In this document: positions 10,528 through 24,049 of the stretch, one piece after another
Layout: each line of letters begins with the position of its first letter
How positions within the stretch are numbered: position 1 is the stretch's first letter
Origin: Chrysomallon squamiferum
Taxonomy: Eukaryota > Mollusca > Gastropoda > Neomphalida > Peltospiridae
Length of the DNA stretch: 64,000 nt
Direction of reading: 5' to 3'
NCBI GenBank assembly: GCA_012295275.1
Contig: CM022670.1
Coordinates: forward strand, 1,638,501-1,702,500
Position numbers and translations under genes: made by a program
Notes under the pieces: model-generated
The model's input: only the letters and a program-made list of their open reading frames with translations
Database searches by the model: none
What the model was told of the DNA's origin: nothing

Positions 10528-12087
10528 TGAAGAGTACACTTAGCTGATTGTTATTCTAAATTACTTAAACAGTTTTGACGATTGCTTAACTGTGGTTGAA
10601 CATCCCTAGGAAGATCATTGTCACTATTATTACTTAAAATTTCTTCTACAAATTCCGCTGATCAAGTCACCTTTGGTTCATTTTAGGGGAAATGGCTCCA
10701 GAGAAGTTTTCATTGTTCTGTCACGCTCACCATGACAAGCATGCTTATCATTGTACAGGATGATGTCATTTTTAATTAACATTGTCATTGCAGTTTATAT
10801 TATTATATTTTAATTTATAAAAAAAAATAACTTCCACATATTTTCATCAGTATTATTTAATTTGTACAATCTGTCCCCTGTAGAATTTTTTTTTTTTAAT
10901 ATTTATAACAAAACAGTGTGTATTTTGAAAGAACTGAAATTTTTTTGAAGTGTTAAATTAATTTCACTAGAGCTGTGTTCTAATCTTAAATATGGATTGA
11001 AAGAATTAATTGGTCATCTATAACTTACAACACAGAGACATACCTTTAACAAGTAATTAAGTTACATTTTTGTGAAAATGAGCTGCATCAATCTTCTTGA
11101 CATTATCTACTGAAATAGCAAGCACAAGTTTTTGTATATATTGATGTAGTCTCATAACATACATTCAAAACTTTTCATTATCTCAAAAGATTATATGATT
11201 TGAAACTATTTCTTGTGTGCATGTCAGCTTATATGACACCATGTAACCATCAGTTAAAAGTATTTTGAGTAGTTCATAAAAATTAAATAATTCTTCCTTT
11301 CTATTTGAATTCTCTGAACAAAACGGTATAAAAGAATGCCAGGAATTTGAGTTCACATGGTTAATGAAATGGCAGAGGTGAATTATTTCCTAGTTAAGGC
11401 TTTCTAATAAGATTAATTAAAATTATTTAATTAACTTTATTTAACATCTTTGCTAGTTGTATTCAGTATGTATTCACTTCTTGTTGAGATTAACGGTTTA
11501 TTAACATGGTAAAATTCTGATTGATTATAATGAAAGATTTTTTTTTTTTTTTTTGAACAACAGTTCATTAGAGATAAATTAGAGATTTATTAGAGATAAA
11601 TATTATTTCATGAGCTTCAAAAAATCTAATTAATAATAAATGTATCACATCATCTTTAATACTTATTTTCCTTCTTTAATGTTTTAATGATATATGGCCT
11701 TTTATAACTTTTGTTTTGAGAGATTTTTAAGTGTAGACAAATTACATGAATTTATTAAATTATAATTAATTCATATCATCTTCATTGTATTAATGATACC
11801 TATTCACTAGTTTTTATTCCTTTGCACCTATTTCTGTTTCTTTGTTCATGGTGAAATTTTTTCTTTTTTAAGTGACCATTAATTCCTCTTAACTTTAAGT
11901 CATTCCCCAAGTAGTTGTACCCAGGCATGCATACTCTGTAAATATGTATTCGTATATATACATATATTTTCTAACCAGTGCAATAGTAGCCTTTTCTTAA
12001 GAATTGTGTATACACATTCTAAGAACGATGTTGTTTGTTGTGTATGTGTATATGTGAATATATATATCTGTGTGTTTGTATATATAC

Positions 12088-12125
<38 letters not shown>

Positions 12126-12283
12126 ACAATATTAGAAAATAATGTTTATCACATTTTGTTGTTTTATCTATGTAACTTACAAAAGCGGATATTGCAGATT
12201 AAATTCGAAGGTGTCCTGATTTGTAAAATAAAAGTAAATGAAATCTTATTTATAATTTGGTGCTCATTGTACACAGTTGTTTA

Positions 12284-12314
<31 letters not shown>

Positions 12315-15300
12315 TTTTTTTTCTTTTATATCTAATTTTAATTTTATATATTAAAATCAACTGTGGAACACTATGGATGAATTCCTTACAAAAGGAGGAA
12401 GATTTTGCAATGATGCGTAACAGTATACAAGAAATCTTTTACGCAACAAATAATTTTTATCATTTGATTTAATATACCATCTGCTTTTCATTCATCTGTG
12501 TCCATTACAATTTAGTTTTTAAAATTCCAATTATTATTATTATTTATTAATTTTGTTTACATTTTTGTAGGTTTAAACAGCATGTTAATTGAGTATCTTT
12601 TATAATATACTGCTGAATACTGATTTCCCCCACCAAATATAATGATATCCAAATAAATTAATAAATTTAATTTATAAAGTATTTTTTCAATTTTCTTTGA
12701 ATCTTTTTAATATTCTTATCAGTACCTTTTACATTTTTGCATGCAATTTTATTTTATTGTGTACCAGTTTCTGTCAGTCTTCTGTTATATTTATTTTTCT
12801 CAGCTGATATTTGCCAAATAGTTTCACTTTTGTAAAATAATGATGATAATATTTTCAATGGGCAAAAACAAAATTCAAAATTACACAATAAAGGATTACT
12901 GGAAAGTAATAATTGGAAAAAACAAACACGAAAACCCACCAAAATCAAACACAACCATGCCTTTGGACAAAACAAATATAAATAAATAAATAAATAAAGA
13001 TAGTCCAAAACAGACTGAAAAACTGAGCATATTTTTTATACCTTGGATAAGTATAGCTAATAAAAAAAATGTTTTAAAAATAATGTTTTAATATTTTTGA
13101 TGGTAATGAACCAACCATATCTTGTGTTCTGTTTTTTAAATGTATTATTATTATTATTGGGTTGGGTTTTTTTGGGGGGGTTTTGTAAGACATCTCTTGT
13201 TTTATGTGCATTGATCTCAATTCTTGTGCCTTGCTGATTTCAAATTTTTTGGTTCTGATTATCAACTGAAGAACTGTACTGTTGCCTTGTTAGTTGTTCA
13301 TGGTGGTATTTTCTGTTGCAAAAGATGTTAAAAAAATTATGTTAGTTATTTTGTTTATTTCTATCTTCATTGTTAAGATTTGTAGTGTATATTTTGTTGT
13401 TGTTTTTAAGTTTTTCTCCTTTTGTTTTGCTTTCCAAAACAAACTGTTATTTTGTTACATCAGTTTAAAAAAAAGAAAAAAGTTGTTTTTGTATTATTAA
13501 TATATTTTATTATTTAATGTCACATTTAGTTTAGCTTTCTGTGAAAGTAGTATGTATCTGTTTTAAGTATATTTGAGCAAAGTTGATGGCTGTGTCTGTT
13601 TAGATTATTCTGTAACAAATAAAAAAAGGCATCATACAAAACACAAAAGCAGAATCACAGTTAAAGGTTTTTGCATTTGTAGACTGGACAGTGGACAAAC
13701 AGAAAAGAATATAAATAATGTTTAAGATGTTTAATATTTTTTGTAACATCTCTGGTTTCTATGCTTGTAAAATACATTATTTATTAATTTTCAAGACATT
13801 TGTTTTTTTAATGTTTTTTTTGTGGGTTTTTTGCATTTTATTTTTAGTGAACAAATATTAATAACAGTTAATAAAAAGACATTAAGATTTGGTTGTTAAA
13901 TATATAAACTTGTGTAATTTAATGGTCAAATATTAGAACTGGCTAAATTTTGTCTTTTTTTCTATTTACAGTAACATAATTATTTACAGATTAACTAACT
14001 AAAAAAATAAATCAGCAGTATTCTTCTTTTAACCTTATTTTAGTTTAATTAATTTTATTTCTCTTGAAAAGGCTGTTCTTTCTTAGAACAGAAACACATT
14101 AATACATGTTGTCATTTTAACATTTTAACGTTACATACCTTTTATTTTCTAATTCTTCACTTTAAATAGTGTAATGTTCAGAGTACTTTCTCTCTTCTGT
14201 ATATACACTGACACTGTACATTTCCATTTTCTTAAACTTGTTTTATAAAGTGCTTTATTAAACTTGTTTTGCATCTTATTTCTTTTTATCTGAATTTAAG
14301 TGTCTTCTGTTTTGGTACTGTATTTATATATTAGCCATATATATATATATATATAATTTTTATTTTGTTTATTTTGTTTTTTTTTTTATTTTTAGTGGTT
14401 ATTTTTTCACCTTGATTTGAATTTCAGTTTATTATTTAAGATTTTAATTTTCATGTCATCAAAATGTTGGCATTTTGCATTAATATTGCAAAATAAGACA
14501 TTTTATAATTTAAATATAAACCAACATGGTAAAGATTTATGGTATAATTTATAATTGCAGTGCCAAAATTTCAGACTCTTCAATTTTTATCTTTTCTTTT
14601 CTTTTTTTTTCACCTTTTCCTTGCATGCAAATTGTTTTTCTTTATTTGAAGTGTTCTATACTTAAAAAATATATATACATATATGTAAAATTAGATTAAT
14701 CTTCTCTATGTAAAATATTAAACAACATATTTGGAGGAATCTTTTCAATGTTCAAAACAGTATACATTATTAAGTTTGGAAAACTTGTGATCTTTTTTGT
14801 AAAATGTAAATTTTGGGGAATAAAATAATGTACCATTTACAAGTATTGTGTATTGTGAGTATATACACATGATTTTTCCCACCAAAACATTTAAAAATAA
14901 ATAACAATCATGAACATTTTGATTTTAAATAATTCAGACTTGTTAATTTTTACCTTGTTTTTCAAGAACTTCACAGATTAGATCTTGTTATTCACTGTTG
15001 TAATTTTTCATCTTATAGTGTATTATTATATTTTCATACAGTTTATAGCAAGAAAATTATTTCGAGTCATCACAGGTTATATGTATCCATCAAATTATTT
15101 ACCAAGCTAATTAATAATAATAAAAATAAGAAAGTATTTAGACTTTGTTATCTGTTTTAATCTGAAGAATAGATTGTAGTCAAATTGTAGAGCACTTGCA
15201 ATAGGCTTATGGTCCTGCATCAACAACAGTGGGTAGATTTATTTTCCTTGTTATTCTTCAAGGCTTGTGTATCATACATCCTTTCCTACCCTGATGAACA

Positions 15301-16069
15301 ATTTTAATGACACCAAATTGTTGCTAATGCTTGTTTTGTGACATGGCAGTAGTGATATTGAAGACTTGGTCATTAAAAAGAAATTATATTACACTCTCTC
15401 TCTCTTTTTAATATATCACAAAACATTTAAGATTTGTTCATGCAAAAGAGCTGTTGAATTTCTTAGGAAAACAACACCATAAGAAGTAACATTTTGTAAG
15501 TTTTATTTAAAAATATTAAATAAACAAAATAAATTATAAGCTAATTTTTTATTTTAAAAATAAAATAAAATAAAAATTCAAGGATAAAAATGATTATACA
15601 GAGATTTGTGTCAGTGTTTATTCATATTACCTAGTCCGTGGCACATCATGTAACTATTAGATTACGTTATTATTTTTCTATTTTTTTTTTTATTATTTAA
15701 ATTCGGATTTTAGCCTTTATATATATATACACACATTTATTATTACTGTTTATGTTATTCATAGCCATATAATGATATTTATTGGTCTGAAAAAAGAAAA
15801 AAAAAGTAAACAAATGCGTTTGTATTTCACTTCATTGAAGTTCATTTTAAATTATTTAATCAGTATTATGTAATCTAAATCAACGACAGCAAAAAAATAA
15901 TAATATTAGAAATTAAAAACAACAAACTAAAAAACTAAAAAACATCAAAAAATTAATATAATTTTTATGTTATATATATACCCGTACACTGAAAATGTAT
16001 TCGTAATATTTATGAAGTACGTTTTTTTTTTCACAGCTGTTTATTTGACCTATATAGTATATTAATGTG
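10528..16069 (+). other. muniscin 3' UTR and AT-rich intergenic DNA
   Basis: No conserved coding sequence seen. Many AATAAA hexamers make the poly(A) site impossible to choose by eye. Contains TA repeats (about 12086-12121 and 14336-14355) and an ATT repeat at 12280-12312. Confidence 0.5.
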
Positions 16070-16215
16070 GGCTTGACATAAACTGATAGTGCTAAAAATG
16101 TCTGTCATCGTATCTAACGTTGGCTGAAAATCGGTGTTCCGATCGCAGACGCCCACCGTAAATTCACGAAAGCCATCCGGGCACCTGCATTTATCGATCG
16201 TCAGAAAAGCTCAAG
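16070..16215 (+). promoter_or_regulatory. CpG-bearing island ending in a splice donor: candidate promoter/noncoding first exon
   Basis: Between about 16110 and 16205 the sequence is unusually rich in CpG (ATCGT, AACGT, ATCGG, CCGATCG, GACGCCC, CACGA, CCGGGC, ATCGATCG) inside a CpG-poor, AT-rich background. It ends AAG|GTAAGA at 16215/16216. This looks like a TSS-proximal noncoding exon on the plus strand. The next plus-strand gene is rab3, which would imply an intron of about 22 kb; a separate noncoding transcript is also possible. Confidence 0.4.
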
Positions 16216-16929
16216 GTAAGATGGCGAGTCTTTTGAATTTACTCATTGCCTAATTTTGGCTGATAATTATGTTGAAAATTATTCTTTTGATATCAGTGCA
16301 TTAATAACACTTAATGTTATTTTGTACACTGAATTGTTTCATTTTATAATTAACTTTTATAGCATATTTTTATCAAATAGGGGAAAAAATGTATTTTTTC
16401 TCTTGTTCTCACTATCGATTGTCAACATCACGTGCTGCCACCGGTTTTTATTCAGAAGCTTGTAGGCATCTAGCAGTTGAATTGTTGTTATTAGCCTTTC
16501 AGTAAATGACAGTTGTCTGTGTTCTGTAAGTGAATTTTAGAAGAAAATTAAAAACGTGTAGTGTAGTTTCCAAGACAATTTTCCTTTCATATTTTATTTT
16601 AAAAATAGTTTTTCCGCAAAATCCCATAATTTCAACAATAAAGTTACAAACATTTATATTTAACCATTAATGCGATTTTCATATATTTAAATATCTCTTT
16701 GAATTTCGTTCATTTATATTCATTTGGTAATTATTGTTTAACGACCCCCTAAAAAACCCAAAACAACAACAAAAAAAACTCCCAAATAAATAAATAAAAA
16801 AGAACAACAAAAAAACAAGGAAGAGTGAGATTTAAGAACACAAAATTGATTTGAATAGTGATGATATCAAATAAAACAACCATGATATTTGTGCACTTCT
16901 GATCATTCAAACATTTAAATGAAGCAGAC

Positions 16930-17002
16930 AACAACAACAACAATAATAATAATAATAATAGTAGTACAAAATAATTATGTGTGTGTGTGTGTGTGTGTGT
17001 GT
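16930..17002. repeat. AAC/AAT and GT microsatellites
   Basis: An (AAC)n-(AAT)n tract at about 16930-16961 is followed by a GT repeat at about 16978-17002. Confidence 0.9.
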
Positions 17003-19593
17003 ATAAACAAACACTGGAAGAAATCAACCCCTAAGTTGCCTAACTTTTTAGTTAATATGAAAATTGCACAAACTATTAAAGTGGTCTAGATGTTAAAAAA
17101 AACAACCCAAAACTAAAACAACCCATGTTTTGATATATATATATATGAAAGCTGTTTGTCTAATTTGAAACAAAAATCCTAATTGCTGAGTTATAATAAC
17201 AGGCATCTTTTTAGAAAACAACATTGCATAGAAATGTAATTTTTTATAAATTCAGTTGTAGTGTAGGATTTTTATCTTAAATTAAGAACCATATTTAATG
17301 AGGTGTATTAAATGTACATGGTTACATTCATTTTTCACCAGGTGTTATTTTTCACTAGCTAGTTAATTTTAAAACAACATTTAGAGTGAAACTTCTGTAA
17401 ACAATCTGACCAGAATCATTCCTTTGTGAATATTGTTTTCTATTTATCGTCTGTTGAATATCACTAAATATATAATTTATAAAGAAATAGTTTTGGCTTT
17501 CTTCATTTTTAAGTATATCTTATAGTTTGGCAAATCAGCATATATTTTAGGTTAAATGTATATAGCCTTAAGATGATTTACAGGATCACTGTTGTCAGAG
17601 TTCAGTTGGTGAAAAATGGATTCCAGATAATTAGCTATATGTAAATGACATTAAAGATAATGCCAAATGCAGGTTTGGATTTGTGACCACTATACAGTAT
17701 ACAGGAACTGAGGAAATATCAATAATTAATTAGTTACTGCTTGAGTTGTTTAGTTTTCCTTGATAGATTTTTTTTACTTATTTTTTTTTATTTGTTTATT
17801 TTCAAATAGTATCCTTGCATATACTAGCAGATATGTGTAATGTGATTATATATCAGTATTTGAATTTTAAATATGGTATATAAAATAAATAAAAATAATA
17901 GTAAACTGAATAGTAACCCAGTAAATTGTTTTTTTGACATATGTACATATATATAATAATAATAATAATAATAATATTAATAATGAATACAATAATGAAT
18001 ACATTCATATTACTGCACAAGAATTGTTGTTGATGTCCAGAGGTGGCATTTTACAAGTGTTTCTGACACAACATGATCCTAGCTGCATACAAATGAAAAT
18101 TTCACAGTTGGTTAAAATAACTGTGATTCACAATCATTAAAGATGTGTCACTTCATGCCATTATTTTGGAATTCCATTAACATCTAGTCTGGAATAGAAA
18201 TTAACTGGATAATATATCACTAGTAAGTAGTCTTGAAACAATAAGAATATTTTCAAACCATTTTTGTGCTTGAAATTACTTGTTACAAATAGTTGGTGGT
18301 ATTATTTTATTTTATTTTATATATATATATATGATTTTTAACCCCAAAACCTAAGCCAGTTAAAGTGCGTACAATTAACATGAGTGTCATTGGCACTATC
18401 AAAAGCTAACAATTCATCTTCCAAAACCGTTACTGATTGAAATCTAGTTAGTCTGTTTGACTTTTACACTGAAGGGACTGTTTGCCTGGTTATGTAAAGC
18501 TGTTGGTAAAAAAAAAAAAAAAAAAAAAAAAGGTAAAAAAAGAACAAAGTTATTAGCTTCATAAGTGTGGATGTTTGGCACCTGTGCAACTTCATTAGCT
18601 AATACCAGTGAATGATTGACAGATGCCTTCATTATTAAAAGATGATTACTTAATAAGAGTAAAAAACACTCTGACATCTGCTGAAGTTTATCCAGAAACA
18701 CTGTAAACATAGTGTGATGAAACAATTATGGTAAATTCTAATAATAATAATATCATAAATTAAAAATGATAAATAAACTGTAAAATTGTTTAGTTAATTT
18801 GGAAAACATATTATACATGCCCTGCTACTCTAATAAATTTAGCATTTATTTAAATTATTATCTTATGCCTAAATATATAAATAGATTTTTAAAATTTTCT
18901 TTACAAGTTTTAAATCCTTTATGAGGAATAACTAATTCTCTAATAGTTTATCACATATTGCATTTTCATTTAAAAAATTGCAATGAAAAAGAAAATAATG
19001 ATTTTATTAAAATATTTTCTTTTTTAATTTTTATTAAACTAGTAGCACTATACTCATTTTCTTTTAAAACAGTATTTATTTATTTATTTTTTTAAATAAT
19101 TGTTGTTTCATAATTTGATTTCAGTGTTATTTAATACAAATGTTTCTCCTTTCTTCAGTTTAACTTATTTCTGAAAACATTTTGTTTATTCTTTTATCCC
19201 AGTAGAATAACTGCATTTAATTAACAGTTTGTACATATTCAAAAAAGATGCCAAAATATTAAAAAAATTCACCAGAATAATGTAGTTAATATAGAATTAG
19301 AAATTAATTAAACTGTTTATCATCATTATCATTATTATTATTATTTAATTATTTTTCTTTAATTTACAGTATAAATAGAATTTTGATAGAGTGCTTATTA
19401 TATTACAGTTTTCATTATAAATTGTTTCAAATTATATAGTCATAGTATATTAAATATTATTATAATTGATTTTTATATTGATACTAAATTTGTTCATTGT
19501 GCAGTTTAAAAATCTACAATCAAGTTTAATTAATTAATAATTGTCTGTATCATTTCCAGATGGTCCATTAAATTAAAAATAGTTGTATAGAAA

Positions 19594-19596
<3 letters not shown>

Positions 19597-19648
<52 letters not shown>
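19597..19648. repeat. (CA)26 microsatellite
   Basis: Uninterrupted CA dinucleotides for about 52 bases. Confidence 0.97.
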
Positions 19649-19653
<5 letters not shown>

Positions 19654-22600
19654 AATATTGTTACCACAGTTTTCTCATTTTAATTATTATTATTGTAAGT
19701 CAGTATTTCACAAAGATATAAATTAAATGCATTAATGAGAAAGTGATTATGACTTTTTAAATGCTTGTTTATTGCAATAATATGATGTCAGATGCCTAAA
19801 ACAAAGCAGTATTGTTATTGAATTGACCAAAGAAAAGCCCAAGTCAGAAAATTTTACATAAATGTCAAATATTTATTTTATTTATTTTTATATGCAAAAT
19901 AAACAATGAGTATGGTTATTGTGGTTTTTTTATTTTTATTAAATATTTAAATAATCAGTTTATTGTAAAGCAGTAAGCAAATAAGTGCAGTTTACTGAAT
20001 TATTTATTTGTTTATTTGTATCTTATTATTATGTTATTTTAACAATAAAAATTATTAAAGGCAGTTATTATATCAACACTAAAAACATGGCAGTAAACAA
20101 AAATGGATTTTTTTAAATGGTGTATTGGTTTCATAGTTTCTTCTTATTTTTTTTTGCCATGTCACAGATGGGCCTGTTTGTGAAAATAATATAAGAGTAT
20201 ATTGAATAACAATGTCATATTGAACTAGTCCTTTTAAAATGTTAATGTACGAGTTTTTGTTTAAAATTTAGAAGAACTGATTAGGTTATATGCCAGAAAA
20301 TGCAACTTCAAGAGTCATTCCATTTTATAAGCATTGAATAAGTTTATTACTTTTTCCACTGTTGATATTTATATTTCTTTTAGGTTTAAATTTTCCATCA
20401 TTAGTTTATGCTTTTACCTATATTTAGCTTCTTACAGTTATACATATATATGTTAGCTGATATTGCTGCTGTTTGAAATGTATGAATTCAACACATTTGT
20501 TTCAATTTGAAAAAATATCGAAGGCTAATCTAAGCATTTTTTATTAAGTTTTTTTTGTTTCATTTAAAGGTTTCATTTATTTTTTTTTTATTTATTTTGT
20601 TTTTTTGTTTAATGATGAAAAATAAATAAATAAATCTTATGCTAGTCACAGCAAAAAAGAAATCTTTTGTTAAAATCCAAAATGGTAATAAATTAGTCAA
20701 GTTCATTAACACCATTTATTAATTATAAAGAGTGTACATTTTGATGCTTCCAAGTGTGAACTCACCTTATGTTGCAACATCTTGATATTCTTGGAGTGAA
20801 AGCTGTGAATATTTGTTCTCAGAATCCTTCTAATTTCACTGTTGTATATAACTGGTTCTTTAGATAACACAAGCACAAGTTTCAAATAAGATACTTCATT
20901 GTAACTGAAGGAAAAGCACATTTGTTTTAATTAGTTTTGATACCATTGGTCTTTCAGAAAGGCTATGAGACAAGACGGACATTCCCAGGTATTGTTTTGC
21001 TGTTTATATGTGTGTGTGTGTGTTGTATTTATTCACTAGTGCCACAATGTTTCTGTCTTGTTTTATTTCTCTTCTGTTTTTCAGTGACTGTTGGTGAAAA
21101 ACTGAACTGTTATTTGATTTAGTTTGGCAAGAAATTGATCTTTGCTTCAATAAATGTTTTTGTTGTTTTGGTTTCCTGAAGTCATTAACTGACATTTGAA
21201 GTATCTTCAGATAGAGATATGTATTGTAACTGTTACTTTGCTTACTAGTTTTCTTTATTATTATTATTTTTTTAAATCTCCACATACATGTTCAGTTACT
21301 GTAGAATTTAGTATTAATCACTATTTACTTTTTAAAAAATGTCAACTCATTTTTTATTCATGCATAATGAATTAAAACTTGCACTCTTTTGCAAAAAAAA
21401 AAATCTCTTTTAAACAAATGTGTAGCATAAACAGGTACTTAGTTATTGTGCTATTTTATTTTATTTTATTTCTGGTGTGCAAACATAAAATATGTAAATA
21501 GTAACAGAGAAAAAAAAACCCACTAAAATTAGACAAATGTATATATATATATATATATATATATATTTAATTAATGACTGAATTTTATTCTTAAATATGT
21601 AATTAAATTGTGATTAATTATATGGTTGTTCTTACTAAATACTTGTTACGGAGAACTGATTACATGCAGTGTTAATGTTACAGAAAGCTTTGAGAAATTG
21701 TTTTTTTTTTCGGTGCATTACCATTTTTTTTTTTTTTATATATATATATTTAAGAAGATATATTTCTTTTAATTTCTTGTTTAATCAATTAATGTTTCAC
21801 ATAATCATAATGCAAACAATTAAAAAGATTTAACATTTATTTTTTTCATTCAAGATCTATTTTGGGATTACAGACGAAGAAAACAGTTATAAAGTATTTT
21901 GCATATAATTTCTATTTCCAGTTTATTTCAAACATACATTTTGCCATATGCAAAGCAAAAGAAAGGGAGAAAAAGAGAACAATTTAAAAAAAAAAAAAAA
22001 AAAAGCTTCGAGTTTTATTAATTTCAATTTATTTCAATGATTAAATAATTACATACCAAAGATAGATCACTGTTTGGTTATGATCTGATTTACTGATAAC
22101 ACTGAAATTTGCTTTAGGGCTTTCTACAGTGTATGTTGTTCATGCATGGGTGATCCATTCTTTAACATAAAATTTAAATATGCCTCTCTATCACTATTTC
22201 TAAGGTTTTCTAACATTGTGTAGCTGCACTCCATGTTGTTTGTATATGAATATTTATTTTAAAAGATTGTTCTTTTGAATGAAAGTTTCCCATTTACTAG
22301 CTGTCAAAATATAATCCACCATATAGACTAAAGAAAACTATATAAGTTAGTATTTGTATAATGTATTTTAAAAAGAAAAATTGAAAAAATATTTAGAAGA
22401 TTTCATTTTCAGCATGCCATTTGTTACTCAAGAATGATCCATGAGAAGCATGATGAATTACATTTTTGATTTTTGGCAGTGATTTAAAAAATAAGTATTT
22501 TGAATTAAATTAAAATTATATTGCTATTTTGGGTTTTGGACTCGAAGCAAAATTGTTAATGTTTCTTTTTTAAATTTCTTAATAATTTTAGTAAATCACT

Positions 22601-23999
22601 TTAAGTAAAATATTTTTTTAAAGTTATGCCAGAATTTTCAGTATCAAGAAGATAATGTTAACTAGAATTTTCCATATTTTAGTTCTAATAAAGATAATGA
22701 ACCCTTTATTAGTAGAGTGCTTGTTACAGTATCCAGTTAGTTAACAGTATATATATATATAATTTTTGGTTGTTGTTGTTAGATGTATTGCAATATTTAC
22801 TTGATTTATGCAGGATTTGGTGAATTTTACATTTCTTTTACTGCATCAGCTATAAAAAAAATATATACTGCTATAAACACGAAAGAAATCGTTTAAAACA
22901 AAACAAAAAATCCTTTCTTTAAAGATTTCTTTGCTTTGCAAAAATATATTTTGTGATTGATGATATTATTTTGTAAGGGTCTGTCTTTAAATGCTTTAGA
23001 TTTATAACCTGATTTTCTTCATTTGCACTAGGCCATAAATTTCATCAAAGTATTGCAGAGTTTTTGTTACTGTCAGATTCCGTTTAATGAAATCTTTTTT
23101 TTTTTTTTCTTTTTTTTTTTCAATCTTCCAATAGATTGTCACAGAGAAAACTAAACATCTTTATTTTCGTTTTTCTGCCAGCCCTCATAAGCATTGTTAA
23201 AATTGACAATAAAACTGGAGCTGGAACTTTCTTGTAGGAAATATAGTTTGTCATTTAAGGTACCAGATTTAATTGAACATAATAAAAAAAAGTATCTACA
23301 TTTTTATTTTTTATTTATAAAACTATTTATATCTGACTTAATAAAAATTAACCAGATGATTTGTATATTAAATGGAATACATATTTACAATTAATAGTGT
23401 GTAATAATTTTACTGTTTAATTAATATTAAATGAACAGTTCTCTGAATGAAAAATGAACTTTATACATTATGCATGTTCATTTTCTGTATAACTGAAGTA
23501 GTTATTGCCCACATATTTTCAGAATCTTCATTTAACAGAACATGTTTCAGTTTACACTATAAGAATCCTCTGTAGCCTTTCTCTAATTCCTTTACTTCTT
23601 TTATGTGTCTCTTACAGACATACATATTTTATAACATCACTGTTCCATACCACTGAGAGGACAAATACACTTACTGGTTTGAAGAAGCTCTGTGTGTTCT
23701 ATAGACATTACAGGCACTAATATTAAAACCATTGCCAGTACAGAAAACAGCTTCATATTAAAAAAAATTTAAAATTGGAATGAAAATAATTGAAGCTTCA
23801 CTGCAGTATTATATGATGAATGCATGTTTTCTTTTCTGCATGCTATTTCCAGCATAGGTTATTAATATAACAATAATTATTTTAAAATCATTGTTCATTC
23901 AAATGGAAGAAAATAAAAAAAAATAAAAGATAATGAAAAAATAGTAATAAACATTCACAAGGGAACAAAAAATGCAAAAGGTGCACTATACTGTAATTA

Positions 24000-24001
<2 letters not shown>

Positions 24002-24047
<46 letters not shown>
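24002..24047. repeat. (TG)23 microsatellite
   Basis: Uninterrupted TG dinucleotides. Open frames across it are translations of the repeat. Confidence 0.97.

Positions 24048-24049
<2 letters not shown>

Noticed and set aside
10867-14370. Choosing one poly(A) signal for the muniscin gene
   Set aside because: AATAAA is too frequent in this AT-rich DNA to select one by eye.
16256-16465. 69-residue frame just after the 16215 donor
   Set aside because: Low-complexity intron-like sequence with no conserved motif; the donor suggests it is spliced out.
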